The position numbers and the translations under genes are program-made. The notes beneath the pieces were generated by a model. It was not told the DNA's origin. It ran no database searches and saw only the letters and a list, made by a program, of their open reading frames with translations. Positions 1 to 8,393 of a DNA stretch of 64,000 bases are shown one piece after another. Origin of the DNA: Cohnella thailandensis (GTDB taxonomy: Bacteria > Bacillota > Bacilli > Paenibacillales > Paenibacillaceae); contig NZ_JACJVQ010000024.1 in NCBI RefSeq assembly GCF_014212135.1, positions 186,001 to 250,000 on the forward strand. The letters run 5' to 3'. Positions within the stretch are counted from its first letter, which is position 1. Each line of letters opens with the position of its first letter.

Positions 1-794
1 AGACCAAGATCGTCGGCGGGCCGAGCGGCCACGTGAACGTTCGGATCGTTCGTCCGATGGACTCGAAGGGGACGCTGCCCGTCGTTCTCTATATCCATGG
101 CGCGGGCTGGGTGTTCGGCAACGCCCACACGCACGACCGGTTAATCCGCGAGCTCGCGAACGCCTCCGGAGCGGCCGTCGTTTTCCCGAGCTACAGCCTG
201 TCGCCCGAAGCGAAATACCCGACGGCTCTGAAGGAGATTTACTCCGTTCTCGAATGGATCTCGCTGTCCGGCGAGATTAGAGAGCTTGATCCCTCCCGGA
301 TCGCGGTGGCGGGGGACAGCGTAGGCGGCAACATGACGGCGGCGATCACCCTGATGGCGAAGGAGCGGAGAGGACCTTCCATAGCCGGCCAACTCTTGTT
401 CTATCCGGTCACCGACGCTTCGTTCGACACGGACTCCTACCGCGAATTCGCGGAAGGCTACTTCCTCCGCCGGGAGGCGATGATGTGGTTCTGGGATCAA
501 TATTTGCCCGATAAGGAGCGGCGCGAGGAGATCACGGCATCTCCGTTAAAGGCGACGGTCGAGCAGTTGAGCGGCCTGCCTCCCGCGCTCGTCATTACGG
601 CCGAAGCCGACGTGCTCCGGGACGAGGGGGAAGCCTATGCGGAGAAGCTGAAGCAGGCCGGCGTCGAGGTCACGGCTACCCGCTACGAGGGAATCATCCA
701 CGACTTCGTCATGCTGAACGCCTTGTCCGGCACGAAGGCGGCCCGGAGCGCCATCGCGCTCGCCGGCTCGTGGTTAAAAGATAAGCTTCGCTAA
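1..794 (+). CDS. alpha/beta hydrolase (HSL-type esterase/lipase), 5' end missing
   Basis: The reading frame is open to the left edge (first full codon at 3) and ends at TAA 792-794. A GTG at 33 is available, but the residues before it continue the family sequence (VGGPSGHVNVRIVRP resembles the usual lead-in to the first hydrolase strand), so the gene starts upstream and about 50-60 residues are missing compared with the usual ~310. Visible hallmarks are the oxyanion motif HGAGW, the nucleophile elbow GDSVGG and a late acid/histidine region ending in IHDFVMLN. The family (hormone-sensitive-lipase/Abhydrolase_3) hydrolyses short acyl esters in the cytoplasm. The substrate cannot be told from sequence. 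Family is well supported; physiological role is unknown. Confidence 0.88.
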   Translation, partial: TKIVGGPSGHVNVRIVRPMDSKGTLPVVLYIHGAGWVFGNAHTHDRLIRELANASGAAVVFPSYSLSPEAKYPTALKEIYSVLEWISLSGEIRELDPSRIAVAGDSVGGNMTAAITLMAKERRGPSIAGQLLFYPVTDASFDTDSYREFAEGYFLRREAMMWFWDQYLPDKERREEITASPLKATVEQLSGLPPALVITAEADVLRDEGEAYAEKLKQAGVEVTATRYEGIIHDFVMLNALSGTKAARSAIALAGSWLKDKLR

Positions 795-911
795 GCTTCT
801 GCCCGTGCGCGGGTGCAACCTCTTGGTTTTTTTCATCGTAAAGGATTAATAACGCAAATATTCGGTTAATGGTGATTAAGAGGATCTATATCAACCGAAT
901 GGGGGATCGCG

Positions 912-1484
912 ATGAAGATCGAATGGCCGAGGGAAGCAGAGGAAGCTTATCTTGCCGATTTCAGGGAGTCCGCCCGCCAGTCAACCGATATGATCAGTTT
1001 TTTTGCCCTGTACAAGTATTATTTGAAAAAGCTGAAGGACACCCATGTCCTCGATCGATACATCGTTGCCGTGGAAGCGGCGATACGGGAGAACGTGCGC
1101 TGTCCTCATTGCCGGAGCGAATACGCCTTCCGCTACTGGACGAGCATGGCGGGAGACCATCTCACGCATGCGGTCGAGCTGATCTGCCGGCCTTGCGGCG
1201 ATTGTCATACCTTGGCCGAGGACCGGGATGCGGTTGTCTCCTTCAACAGCCGCGTCGTTCGCAAGGTCTACCACCTGGAGCGCAGAGGCAAGGGGCTTCG
1301 GGTCGAGGCCGGCTACGGGGATTTGCCCACCAAGGCCAGCCTGCTCTGGGATGCGGAACGGAACGTCCCGAAGCTGTGGATCAATCTGAATCAGGTTCGC
1401 GACGCGAGCGAAGTCAGCCTGTTCTGGAATCGGGCCCAGAAAATGCTGCGCAGGCGGCAGCGGCTCGCCGAGCGGCTTCGATAG
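912..1484 (+). CDS. hypothetical protein with a CxxC-x(n)-CxxC zinc ribbon
   Basis: Start ATG 912 is preceded by GGGGGATCG. The 190-residue product carries RCPHC near residue 58 and RPCGDC near residue 94, a spacing typical of a treble-clef or zinc-ribbon knuckle. The N-terminus is charged and probably helical, and the C-terminus is very basic (RRRQRLAERLR). There is no signal peptide or membrane segment, so it is probably cytoplasmic. I do not recognise the family. A nucleic-acid or protein-binding role is only a guess from the zinc ribbon and basic tail. A strong terminator follows at 1516, so it looks monocistronic. A longer overlapping frame at 869-1513 is rejected because it has no ribosome site and a poor composition. 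Confidence 0.72.
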   Translation: MKIEWPREAEEAYLADFRESARQSTDMISFFALYKYYLKKLKDTHVLDRYIVAVEAAIRENVRCPHCRSEYAFRYWTSMAGDHLTHAVELICRPCGDCHTLAEDRDAVVSFNSRVVRKVYHLERRGKGLRVEAGYGDLPTKASLLWDAERNVPKLWINLNQVRDASEVSLFWNRAQKMLRRRQRLAERLR

Positions 1485-1515
1485 AGGGCGGCCGGATATC
1501 GTATGAATCGTAACG

Positions 1516-1547
1516 AAAGACTCTTCGATCCGAAGAGTCTTTTTTTT
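1516..1547 (+). terminator. rho-independent terminator after the zinc-ribbon gene
   Basis: Perfect 11-bp stem AAGACTCTTCG / CGAAGAGTCTT at 1517-1527 and 1531-1541 with a 3-nt loop, running straight into a tract of eight T. Confidence 0.93.
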
Positions 1548-1657
1548 GGCGTGCGGCGGTCTGTCCGGCAAGATGCGTATGTCCCGAAAGTCCATTAGGC
1601 GATAACGCCCAAAACATGTACAATAGGAGCAAAGAACGTAACATGGGGGGAGCAGGC

Positions 1658-2269
1658 ATGGCGGTTATCGATCCGTCGAACCAGAGCGAGCGCGACAATT
1701 ATAAGCTGCTGATCGGGAGTATTCTCCCGAGGCCGATCGCTCTCGTGACGACTTTGTCCGAGGAAGGCGTCGTGAACGCGGCGCCGTTCAGCTACTTCAA
1801 TATCGTCTGCTCGAACCCGCCGCTCGTGTCGGTGTCGGTTCAGCGGAAGAACGGCGTGCCGAAGGACACTTCGCGCAATGCTTTGTCGGCGGGCGGCTTC
1901 GTCGTCCATATCGCGGACGAATCGAACGTCGCGGCGGCGAACGCGGCGGCGGCTGCGCTCCCTGCCGACGTAAGCGAGCTGGGGGCGGCGGGATTGACGC
2001 AGGTGCCGAGCGTCAAGATCGCCGTGCCCGGCGTCGCGGAGGCGAAGGTGCGAATGGAGTGCGTCCTGGAGCACAGCTTCCCGCTCGGCGGAACGGGCGA
2101 GACTCCGCAGTGCGACCTGCTGATCGGCCGGGTCGTATGCTTCCACGTGGCGGACGAGCTTCTGCATAACGGGCGCATCGATATCGAGAAGCTGCGGCCG
2201 GTCAGCCGGCTCGCGGGCAGCAATTATTCGAAGCTCGGTGAGATTTTCGCGATGGCCCGGCCGGATTGA
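1658..2269 (+). CDS. flavin reductase-like domain protein (FMN-binding split-barrel)
   Basis: The best start is ATG 1658 (MAVIDPSNQ), five bases after GGGGGGAG at 1645-1652; an ATG at 1616 in the same frame lacks such a site. The 203-residue product shows the flavin-reductase/DIM6-NTAB pattern: LPRPIALVTT near the N-terminus, NAAPFSYFN and SNPPLVSVSV in the FMN-binding barrel, then KDTSRNAL. Members bind FMN and reduce it with NAD(P)H, or act as a flavoenzyme on small molecules; they are cytosolic dimers. No partner monooxygenase lies next to it, so the electron acceptor is unknown. It is followed by a short repeat region and then an unrelated gene. Confidence 0.87.
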   Translation: MAVIDPSNQSERDNYKLLIGSILPRPIALVTTLSEEGVVNAAPFSYFNIVCSNPPLVSVSVQRKNGVPKDTSRNALSAGGFVVHIADESNVAAANAAAAALPADVSELGAAGLTQVPSVKIAVPGVAEAKVRMECVLEHSFPLGGTGETPQCDLLIGRVVCFHVADELLHNGRIDIEKLRPVSRLAGSNYSKLGEIFAMARPD

Positions 2270-2274
2270 GGGAA

Positions 2275-2348
2275 AGCCGAAAAAATCGACTAACGGCTCG
2301 CTCAGGAGGGCCATAACGAGGGAGATAGTCGAAAAAATCGACTAACGG
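2275..2348. repeat. two-copy intergenic hairpin repeat, 52-bp period
   Basis: The 19-bp string CGAAAAAATCGACTAACGG occurs at 2278-2296 and again at 2330-2348, exactly 52 bp apart. The second copy has the context AGTCGA-AAAA-TCGACT, a small perfect hairpin; the first has one mismatch. It lies between two tandem genes and has no good T tract, so it is not an obvious terminator. The same ~52-bp spacing recurs in other intergenic repeats of this window. Confidence 0.75.
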
Positions 2349-2408
2349 TCGGCTTCAACGAGGCAACCAATTGAAACCAACCTTTGGGAAGAGAAAGGCG
2401 GAAGAGTC

Positions 2409-3191
2409 ATGAGCTATTCGTTCGTCATCGAGCCGCTGCTGTTCTTCGAATTCGATTCGGAGGACGAGCAGCTCGAGAAATGCAAGGAGTGGGGCCTGCT
2501 GTCGGAGAAAGCCGCCCGCACCAAGAGCTATGCCTATAAAGGCAACGGCATGAACGAGACGGTGAACATCGTCGGCTTCGTCGACAAGATGACCGCCGTC
2601 ATCGAGTTCGGCAACAAGCAGCGGCACTGCATCCATCCCTCCTTCTTGAAGGAGATGCAAGCCTCGACCTTCGGCCAGAGGAGCGCATCCAAGGCCGATT
2701 CCGAGGACGATTCGCCGGCGGCGGAATCGGAGTCCGCAAGCTCCCCGGATGCGGCAGCCGAGACGTCCGCGCCGGAATCGCCGACCGCATCGGCGAAGGC
2801 CGAAGCCGCGGCGGCTCCGGCAGCGCCGATCGAGGCTTCGGGGGAGGCGGAACCCGCCAAGCCGAAGGCCAAGAAAGGCAAGGCGAAGCTTGAGCTTCCG
2901 GAAGAGAAGGTCAAGATGGTCGCCACGGTGCAGGAATTCACGACGGTGCCGAACCACTTCTCCGACACCGACGACGAGGTCGTCATCTACGAATCGGTCA
3001 AGATCGTGGAACCCGAGGAGCTTGAGCTCGGAGCCGCTTGGTCCAGCCATAGCAACACGCTGAAGAAGCTGGAGCTCGCCATCGGCGACACGATCTCGTT
3101 CGAGGCGAAGGTCGCGGCCAAGAAGCTGACCAAGCATCCGGTGCCGTACAAGATCAACAACCCGTCGAAGCTTCAGAAGACGGAAGCTTGA
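2409..3191 (+). CDS. hypothetical protein with two conserved-looking ends joined by an Ala/Ser/Glu/Pro linker
   Basis: ATG 2409 follows GAAAGGCGGAAGAG. The 260-residue product has an N-terminal region (about 1-90) with acidic and aromatic residues (EPLLFFEFDSEDEQ, then IEFGNKQRHCIHPSFL). A low-complexity linker (about 95-160), rich in Ala, Ser, Glu, Pro and Lys, follows. The C-terminal region (about 165-255) contains KVKMVATVQEF and IGDTISFEAKVAAKKL, which read like short beta strands of a small barrel. There is no signal peptide. I do not recognise the family and assign no function. The linker is typical of two tethered domains, possibly nucleic-acid associated, but that is speculation. A clear terminator follows. 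Confidence 0.75.
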   Translation: MSYSFVIEPLLFFEFDSEDEQLEKCKEWGLLSEKAARTKSYAYKGNGMNETVNIVGFVDKMTAVIEFGNKQRHCIHPSFLKEMQASTFGQRSASKADSEDDSPAAESESASSPDAAAETSAPESPTASAKAEAAAAPAAPIEASGEAEPAKPKAKKGKAKLELPEEKVKMVATVQEFTTVPNHFSDTDDEVVIYESVKIVEPEELELGAAWSSHSNTLKKLELAIGDTISFEAKVAAKKLTKHPVPYKINNPSKLQKTEA

Positions 3192-3222
3192 TTCGCGGCT
3201 CCAGCTAATTAAGTCTATTAAC

Positions 3223-3257
3223 AATGGCCTCCTGTGCAGACAGGGGGCCATTTTTTT
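3223..3257 (+). terminator. rho-independent terminator
   Basis: Stem AATGGCCTCCTG / CAGGGGGCCATT (one G-T pair) at 3223-3234 and 3241-3252 with a hexanucleotide loop, followed by a T tract to 3257. It closes the preceding unit before the polysaccharide locus. Confidence 0.92.
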
Positions 3258-3339
3258 GTTGGAGACGAGTGCGTTAACGGCGATGCGATTCGCCATTGTT
3301 TCTCTCTATCCCAAAATCGCATTTCGCTATATGATGAAA

Positions 3340-3353
3340 TTAAAGCGCTGCCA
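3340..3353 (+). promoter_or_regulatory. possible CcpA (cre-like) site upstream of the sensor kinase
   Basis: TTAAAGCGCTGCCA matches the cre consensus TGWAANCGNTNWCA at 12 of 14 positions and lies about 54 bp before the kinase start. Single-site matches of this quality occur by chance, so this is weak on its own. A better cre-like site sits ahead of the binding-protein gene at 6051. Confidence 0.3.
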
Positions 3354-3406
3354 TAGACCATAGGAATCGAGCTGCAACCCAAGTTCAATGGAGTGGTGAC
3401 CCTCGC

Positions 3407-5203
3407 ATGCTGCCGTCCCGGCTATTTCCGACTTTCGTGTCGCTGAGAACGAAGATGCTCGTCCTGTTCTGCCTGATGGTTACAGTGCCGTTCCTGCTCA
3501 GCGGCGCCATTACTTATTCGAAGTACTCCGCCAGGGCCGCGAAGGATGCGCAGGCTTATTCCGATCAGCTCGCCGAGCAGGTGGCGATCAACCTGGAACG
3601 TTACATTCAGGAGCTCGAACGGATCACGCTGTCCCTCTACTACGACGACAACGCTCTGGACATTCTGACCCGTCATGACGGGGGTTTTCGTACCGGCAAC
3701 TATCTCGCTTCCGACGAATCGTTCAAAATGAACCAGCTCATCTCCTCCGCTATCTACGAGAGAACGGAGGTGGCCGGTGTGTTTATTTTCGCGCTTGACG
3801 GGAGCTTGTTCAGCAACCTGCAGGAGACGAGCAAGAGCAGCTGGCTTCCGCAGGAGAACGAATGGATGCGGGAAGCCGAAGCCGATGACGGGGGACTCAC
3901 CGTTCTTCCGCCGGCCTCCAGCCCGAATTACCTGACCAACGTTCCCGAAGTCGCCTCGATCGCGAGGCTGATCAAGAACCCGTATACGAACGCGAAGCTG
4001 GGTTTCGTGAAGGTGGATCTGACGAGCTCCGGGTTCGAGAAGATTCTCTCTTCCGTGCGGATTACCGAGAACAGCAAGCTTTATATATTCAACAGAAACG
4101 GGGAGATGATTTATCCCTTCGACTCCAATCAGGAGGGCTTGGCTGCAGGGAACCCGGAAGAAGAAGCGCTGAACGATCGTCTCCGGCAAGACGGCCGAAC
4201 TCTCGTCTCCGAGAGGGAGACCGGCTACGGCGGGCTTCGCATTATGGGCATCATCCCCCGAAGCGACCTGCAGAAGGACGCGCGCGAATTGATCTCTTTT
4301 ATCCTTTGGATCTCGTTGGCCTCGCTGCTTGCGGCCTACCTGATATCCGTCTTGGCGTCGAATCAGCTAGTCAAGCCGATCCGCAGCTTGTACATGAAGA
4401 TGAAGCGGGTGCAGAACGGAGAGCTCGGCGAACGGGCTCCGATTATGACGAACGACGAGATCGGCCTGCTGACCGCGGGCTTCAACGGCATGGTCGCCCA
4501 GCTCGACAAGAACATCAAGGAGATTTATGAGCTGGGCATCCGGGAGAAGCAGGCGGAGCTGTCGGCATTGCAGAGCCAGATCAATCCGCATTTTCTATAC
4601 AACACGTTGGAATCGATCAGCATGGCGGCGGGACGCGACCGTCAGGACGAGCTCAGCCGCGTCATCTCCAGCTTGGGCAAGCTGCTGCGCTACACGGTAA
4701 ACCGGCAGGAGAGCAAGGTAACGCTGCGGGAGGAGCTCGATTTCGTCGAGAACTACCTAAGCATTCAGTCCTTCCGCTTGGAGGATCGGCTGCGCGCGGA
4801 CATCCGGGTGGATTTCTCCCACGAGTCGGTGCTCGTTCCGAAGCTGCTGCTCCAGCCCCTTGTCGAGAACGCGATCGAGCATGGGATGGGCAGCAAGCCT
4901 CTTACTCTGACGCTCACGACGAAGGCCGACGAGCAAGACCTGCTCATCCGCATCGAGGACGACGGGCGAGGCATCGGTCCCGAGCGACTTAATCAGATTG
5001 AGCGCATCCTCGCCGAAGTCGAACCGATCCGAGCGGAATCCGTTTCGGGGACGGGCAATCGGGAGAAGGGCTTCGCGCTTCGCAATATTCACCGCAGGCT
5101 CCGGATTCTATACGGGGAGTCCTACGGGCTAAGCCTGGATAAGTCCAGAACGCAAGGAGCGGCGGTGCATGTCCGTATCCCGTTCCAATGGGGGGAATCG
5201 TAA
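3407..5203 (+). CDS. sensor histidine kinase, YesM type, controlling the polysaccharide locus
   Basis: ATG 3407 follows GGAGTGGTGA at 3390-3399. The 598-residue protein has a first membrane helix (about 15-36), an extracellular sensor of about 255 residues (dCache-like by position), a second helix (about 295-317), a HAMP linker, then the His-kinase domain with phospho-acceptor His395 in the motif NPHFLYNTLESI. The ATPase domain has an N-box around VENAIEHGM and a G-box DDGRGIG. This class senses extracellular oligosaccharides, or a binding protein loaded with them, and phosphorylates an AraC-type regulator. The regulator gene starts three bases after this stop codon, and a sugar importer follows, which fits control of uptake of polymer breakdown products. 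Confidence 0.92.
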   Translation: MLPSRLFPTFVSLRTKMLVLFCLMVTVPFLLSGAITYSKYSARAAKDAQAYSDQLAEQVAINLERYIQELERITLSLYYDDNALDILTRHDGGFRTGNYLASDESFKMNQLISSAIYERTEVAGVFIFALDGSLFSNLQETSKSSWLPQENEWMREAEADDGGLTVLPPASSPNYLTNVPEVASIARLIKNPYTNAKLGFVKVDLTSSGFEKILSSVRITENSKLYIFNRNGEMIYPFDSNQEGLAAGNPEEEALNDRLRQDGRTLVSERETGYGGLRIMGIIPRSDLQKDARELISFILWISLASLLAAYLISVLASNQLVKPIRSLYMKMKRVQNGELGERAPIMTNDEIGLLTAGFNGMVAQLDKNIKEIYELGIREKQAELSALQSQINPHFLYNTLESISMAAGRDRQDELSRVISSLGKLLRYTVNRQESKVTLREELDFVENYLSIQSFRLEDRLRADIRVDFSHESVLVPKLLLQPLVENAIEHGMGSKPLTLTLTTKADEQDLLIRIEDDGRGIGPERLNQIERILAEVEPIRAESVSGTGNREKGFALRNIHRRLRILYGESYGLSLDKSRTQGAAVHVRIPFQWGES

Positions 5204-5205
5204 CC

Positions 5206-5934
5206 ATGAACATTTTGCTGGCCGAGGACGAGCCGAAGATTCGCCAGGGCCTGAGGGCGATTATCGAGGACGTGGTCAAAAACGAGCTGAGAATCCTGGA
5301 AGCGGACAACGGCAAAACGGCGTTCGAGATGTTCCGGACCAGCGAGCGAATGGACCTCGTCATCACCGACATCCGGATGAAGGAGATGGACGGCCTGGAG
5401 CTGCTGCGGCGGATCAAGCAGGAGCAGAAGGACACGCCTATCGTGGTGATCAGCGGTCATGACGAGTTCGAATACGCACGGGAGGCGCTGCGCTATGGCG
5501 TGATGGACTACCTGCTGAAGCCGATCGAGCGAGTGGAGCTGGCGAGGGTGCTTGCCCGAATCCAAGCCGAAGGCAAGGGAGGTCCTGCCGGGGACGAGTC
5601 CCCCGAGCCCGACAAGGAGAGGCTCGTCATTCGCAAGGTGAAGGAGCTGATCCAGCAGTCGCTCGAGCAGGAGATCTCCTTGCAGTTTCTGGCCGAACGC
5701 GTCTACCTGCATCCGAAATACCTCTCCGAGACGTTCAAGCGGGAGACGGGCCAGAACCTGTCCGACTACGTGACGGAGAGACGGATCGCGAAGGCGAGGC
5801 AGCTGCTCTCGGGCACGACGCTGAAGGTCGCGGAGGTGGCGGCCATGTGCGGAATTCCCAACCATAAATACTTCGCGTCGCTATTCAAGCAGCACACCGG
5901 AGCAACGCCGACCGAATACCGGGAGCGGGGATGA
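5206..5934 (+). CDS. response regulator with AraC-type DNA-binding domain, YesN type
   Basis: The start is taken as ATG 5206 (MNILLAEDEP), ten bases after GGGGGA; the in-frame ATG at 5188 lies inside the kinase gene and before that site. The receiver domain (about 1-120) has the acidic pair EDE near residue 8 and phospho-acceptor Asp55 in VITDIRMKEMDG, with the conserved Lys in LLKPIE. The C-terminal 90 residues are an AraC/XylS double helix-turn-helix (LQFLAERVYLHPKYLSETFK, then FASLFKQHTGATPTEYR). At 242 residues it is compact for the family. It pairs with the upstream kinase and most likely activates the importer and lyase operon beginning at 6093. Confidence 0.92.
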   Translation: MNILLAEDEPKIRQGLRAIIEDVVKNELRILEADNGKTAFEMFRTSERMDLVITDIRMKEMDGLELLRRIKQEQKDTPIVVISGHDEFEYAREALRYGVMDYLLKPIERVELARVLARIQAEGKGGPAGDESPEPDKERLVIRKVKELIQQSLEQEISLQFLAERVYLHPKYLSETFKRETGQNLSDYVTERRIAKARQLLSGTTLKVAEVAAMCGIPNHKYFASLFKQHTGATPTEYRERG

Positions 5935-6039
5935 CCTGTCGTTAATCCAGCTCCGATCTCTTCCTATTCGCAGGAAAACCCTTACGATTTTGAACCATTT
6001 CTGGAACCCGTGTCGTTCTCGGCGATGCGGGTCTTTCTT

Positions 6040-6066
6040 TATAATCACAAATGTAAGCGCTTATCA
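6040..6066 (+). promoter_or_regulatory. promoter -10 element followed by a cre-like catabolite-repression site
   Basis: TATAAT at 6040-6045 is followed six bases later by ATGTAAGCGCTTATCA (6051-6066). Its core TAAGCGCTTA is a perfect palindrome and the site fits the cre consensus TGWAANCGNTNWCA at 12 of 14 positions. A site lying on or just after the transcription start is the usual layout for CcpA roadblock or repression. I see no good -35 box, which fits a promoter needing the AraC-type activator encoded just upstream. The ribosome site AAAAGGGG and ATG 6093 follow. Regulation is inference. Confidence 0.6.
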
Positions 6067-6092
6067 AACAATGACGAAAAGGGGTAAGCCAT

Positions 6093-7391
6093 ATGAAAAA
6101 GGGACTGGGCATCGGGCTTGCGACGGTGTTAATGGCGGGTTCGCTCGCGGGTTGCGGCTCCGAATCGAACGGCAAAGAAAGCTCCTCGGGATCGGGAGCG
6201 GCGACCAAGGAGGTCAAGCTGAAGTTCAGCATCTGGGGCAACGACACGCACAAGCAGATGTACGAGACGATGATCGAGAGCTACCGCAAGGACCACCCGA
6301 ACGTGAGCGTCGAGATCATGACGATTCCTTCGGCGGACTACCAGCAGAAGCTGTCGGTGCTGATGGCATCGAAGACGGCGCCGGACGTCGTCTGGCTGAT
6401 GGAGCGGTCGATCCCGCAGTTCCTAGAGGCTGGCCAGCTCGCCGACATTTCATCGATCAAGGACGACCCGGATTACAAGTTCGACGACCTCATTCCTTCG
6501 ACGCTCGATCTGCTGACGAAGGACGGCAAGACGTACGGCATTCCGTTCTCGACTCCGCCGAACATGATTTACTACAACAAGACCTTGTTCGAGGAAAAGG
6601 GGCTGAAGACGCCGACCGAGCTGTACGCGGAAGGAAAATGGACGTATGACGAGATGGCGAAAGCGGCGGCCGTGCTCACGGATAGGAGTAAGGGCGTTTA
6701 TGGCGTTAACCTGATCCGCCCGAACGGATGGACGACGAGCTGGACCGAATCTCTTCAGACGCTCGTGTGGGCTTTCGGCGGCGACTACTTCAGCGCCGAC
6801 GGCAAACAATTCGCGCTGAATACGAAGGAAGGCATCGACGCCCTTCAATTCTACAGCGACGCCATGTTCAAGTCGGAGATTCACCCGAAGCCGGGCGACC
6901 AGACGACGTTCGAGACGGGCAAAATCGCGATGCAGCAAGACCTCTTCAGCTACATGGGCAAGGCGAAGGCAATCACCGACTTTAAATGGGACATCGCCCC
7001 GATGCCATCCGGCGCGGGCGGACAAGGTACGACGCTCGGCTATGCAGGTTACGCCGTTACGAAGGACAGCGAGCATGCCGCGGAAGCGACGGACTTCGTG
7101 AAGTACTTGACCAATCCGGAGAACATGGCGGTCACCTCGCAATTCTTCGTGCCGAGCCGTAAGTCCGTTCTGGAATCGCAGGAATTCCTCAACCAAGGAC
7201 CTTCGCCGGAGAGCGTGAAGACGGCCGTGCTCGACCAGATGGCGAGCGCGAGGGTACGCCCGGCGTTCCAGAACTTTCAGCAGATCGACGAGAAGATGAA
7301 GATCGGCTTCGACTCCATCTACACGAAGTCCAAGCCGATCGCGGACATCGCGAAGGATCTGGAGAAGGAAGTTTCTCCGTTGCTTAACTAA
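6093..7391 (+). CDS. sugar ABC importer, extracellular binding lipoprotein (CUT1 family)
   Basis: ATG 6093 follows AAAAGGGG. The N-terminus is a lipoprotein signal ending in the lipobox LAGC with the acylated residue Cys21, so the protein is anchored on the outer face of the membrane. The remaining ~410 residues have the family 1 solute-binding pattern (KFSIWGNDTHKQMYE, then VVWLMERSIPQFLEAGQLADIS, then YYNKTLFEEKGLKTPTEL). It captures an oligosaccharide and passes it to the permeases encoded directly downstream. Its position after a YesM/YesN pair and before a secreted lyase suggests that the ligand is a lyase or glycanase product. The ATPase is absent, as is common where one shared MsmK-type ATPase serves several importers. 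Confidence 0.93.
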   Translation: MKKGLGIGLATVLMAGSLAGCGSESNGKESSSGSGAATKEVKLKFSIWGNDTHKQMYETMIESYRKDHPNVSVEIMTIPSADYQQKLSVLMASKTAPDVVWLMERSIPQFLEAGQLADISSIKDDPDYKFDDLIPSTLDLLTKDGKTYGIPFSTPPNMIYYNKTLFEEKGLKTPTELYAEGKWTYDEMAKAAAVLTDRSKGVYGVNLIRPNGWTTSWTESLQTLVWAFGGDYFSADGKQFALNTKEGIDALQFYSDAMFKSEIHPKPGDQTTFETGKIAMQQDLFSYMGKAKAITDFKWDIAPMPSGAGGQGTTLGYAGYAVTKDSEHAAEATDFVKYLTNPENMAVTSQFFVPSRKSVLESQEFLNQGPSPESVKTAVLDQMASARVRPAFQNFQQIDEKMKIGFDSIYTKSKPIADIAKDLEKEVSPLLN

Positions 7392-7493
7392 CAGATAGAG
7401 CCGAAGGGACCGGGACGCTGGCGCGCAGGCAACGAAATCGCCTCGGCGGCGGCCCGGCTTCCCCTCTCGGCCATGGAAGGAGTGGACCTCAAC

Positions 7494-8393
7494 ATGAGCA
7501 ACGCGACATCTTCGAAGCTCCGGAGGCGCAACGCGTGGTACGGTTACCTGTTCATCTCTCCGATGATGCTGGGGTTTTTCCTTTTCCTCGCGGCTCCGAT
7601 CGTTTACGCCTTCGGGCTCAGCTTCACCGATTATTCCCTGCTGCACCCCTCCTCCTTCGTGGGGGGAGACAACTACGCGCGGCTCGTCTCCGAAGACGCT
7701 CAATTCTGGCGCACGCTCGGGAACACGCTTTATTTCTCGGCGGGCCTGATTCCGCTCAACCTGGGGCTGGCGCTCGCTCTCGCTCTTCTTCTCAACCAGA
7801 AGCTTCCGGGCACGGGTTTTTTTCGCACCGTCATCTTCACGCCCGTCGTCACCTCCATTGTCGTCTGGGCGATCGTCTGGAAGTACGTGTTCGCGACCGA
7901 CGCGGGACTGCTCAACCAGATTCTCGCCTCGCTGGGGATCGAAGGGCCGGCCTGGCTGTACGACACCGCGTTGGTCATGCCCGTCGTCATCGTGGTCAGC
8001 GTTCTGAAGAAGGTCGGGATGAACATGGTGATTTTCCTCGCGGCGCTTCAAGACGTTCCGAAGATGTATTACGAGGCCGCCACCATCGACGGGGCTTCGA
8101 GATGGAGGCAGTTCCGCAGCATCACGCTGCCGATGATCACCCCCTCTCTCTTCCTGACGCTCGTAATCACTCTGATCGGTTCCTTGAAGGTATTCTCGCA
8201 GATAGCGGTTATGACCGACGGAGGGCCCGGCACCTCCACCTACGTTCTCGTTTACTACATCTATCAGCTGGCGTACAAGGTGTTCGATTTCGGCTATGCC
8301 TCGGCGGTCGCGTTCGTGCTGTTTTTCCTTGTCTTGCTGCTCACCGTCGTGCAATGGAACCTGAGAACAAGGTGGGTGCATCATGAACAATAA
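7494..8393 (+). CDS. sugar ABC importer, permease subunit 1 (MalF-like)
   Basis: ATG 7494 (MSNATSSKLRRRN) is chosen over the in-frame ATG 7473 because the ribosome site AAGGAGTGG lies between them. The product of 299 residues has six hydrophobic segments and the EAA-loop signature that docks the ATPase (EAATIDGASRWRQF near residue 195). It follows the binding protein after about 100 bp and overlaps the next permease gene by 11 bp, so the two permeases are translationally coupled. It forms half of the membrane channel for oligosaccharide import. Confidence 0.92.
   Translation: MSNATSSKLRRRNAWYGYLFISPMMLGFFLFLAAPIVYAFGLSFTDYSLLHPSSFVGGDNYARLVSEDAQFWRTLGNTLYFSAGLIPLNLGLALALALLLNQKLPGTGFFRTVIFTPVVTSIVVWAIVWKYVFATDAGLLNQILASLGIEGPAWLYDTALVMPVVIVVSVLKKVGMNMVIFLAALQDVPKMYYEAATIDGASRWRQFRSITLPMITPSLFLTLVITLIGSLKVFSQIAVMTDGGPGTSTYVLVYYIYQLAYKVFDFGYASAVAFVLFFLVLLLTVVQWNLRTRWVHHEQ

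Noticed and set aside
869-1513. Plus-strand open frame overlapping the zinc-ribbon gene
   Set aside because: No ribosome site and Arg/Gly/Pro-rich out-of-frame composition; the 912 frame has a good site and a zinc ribbon.
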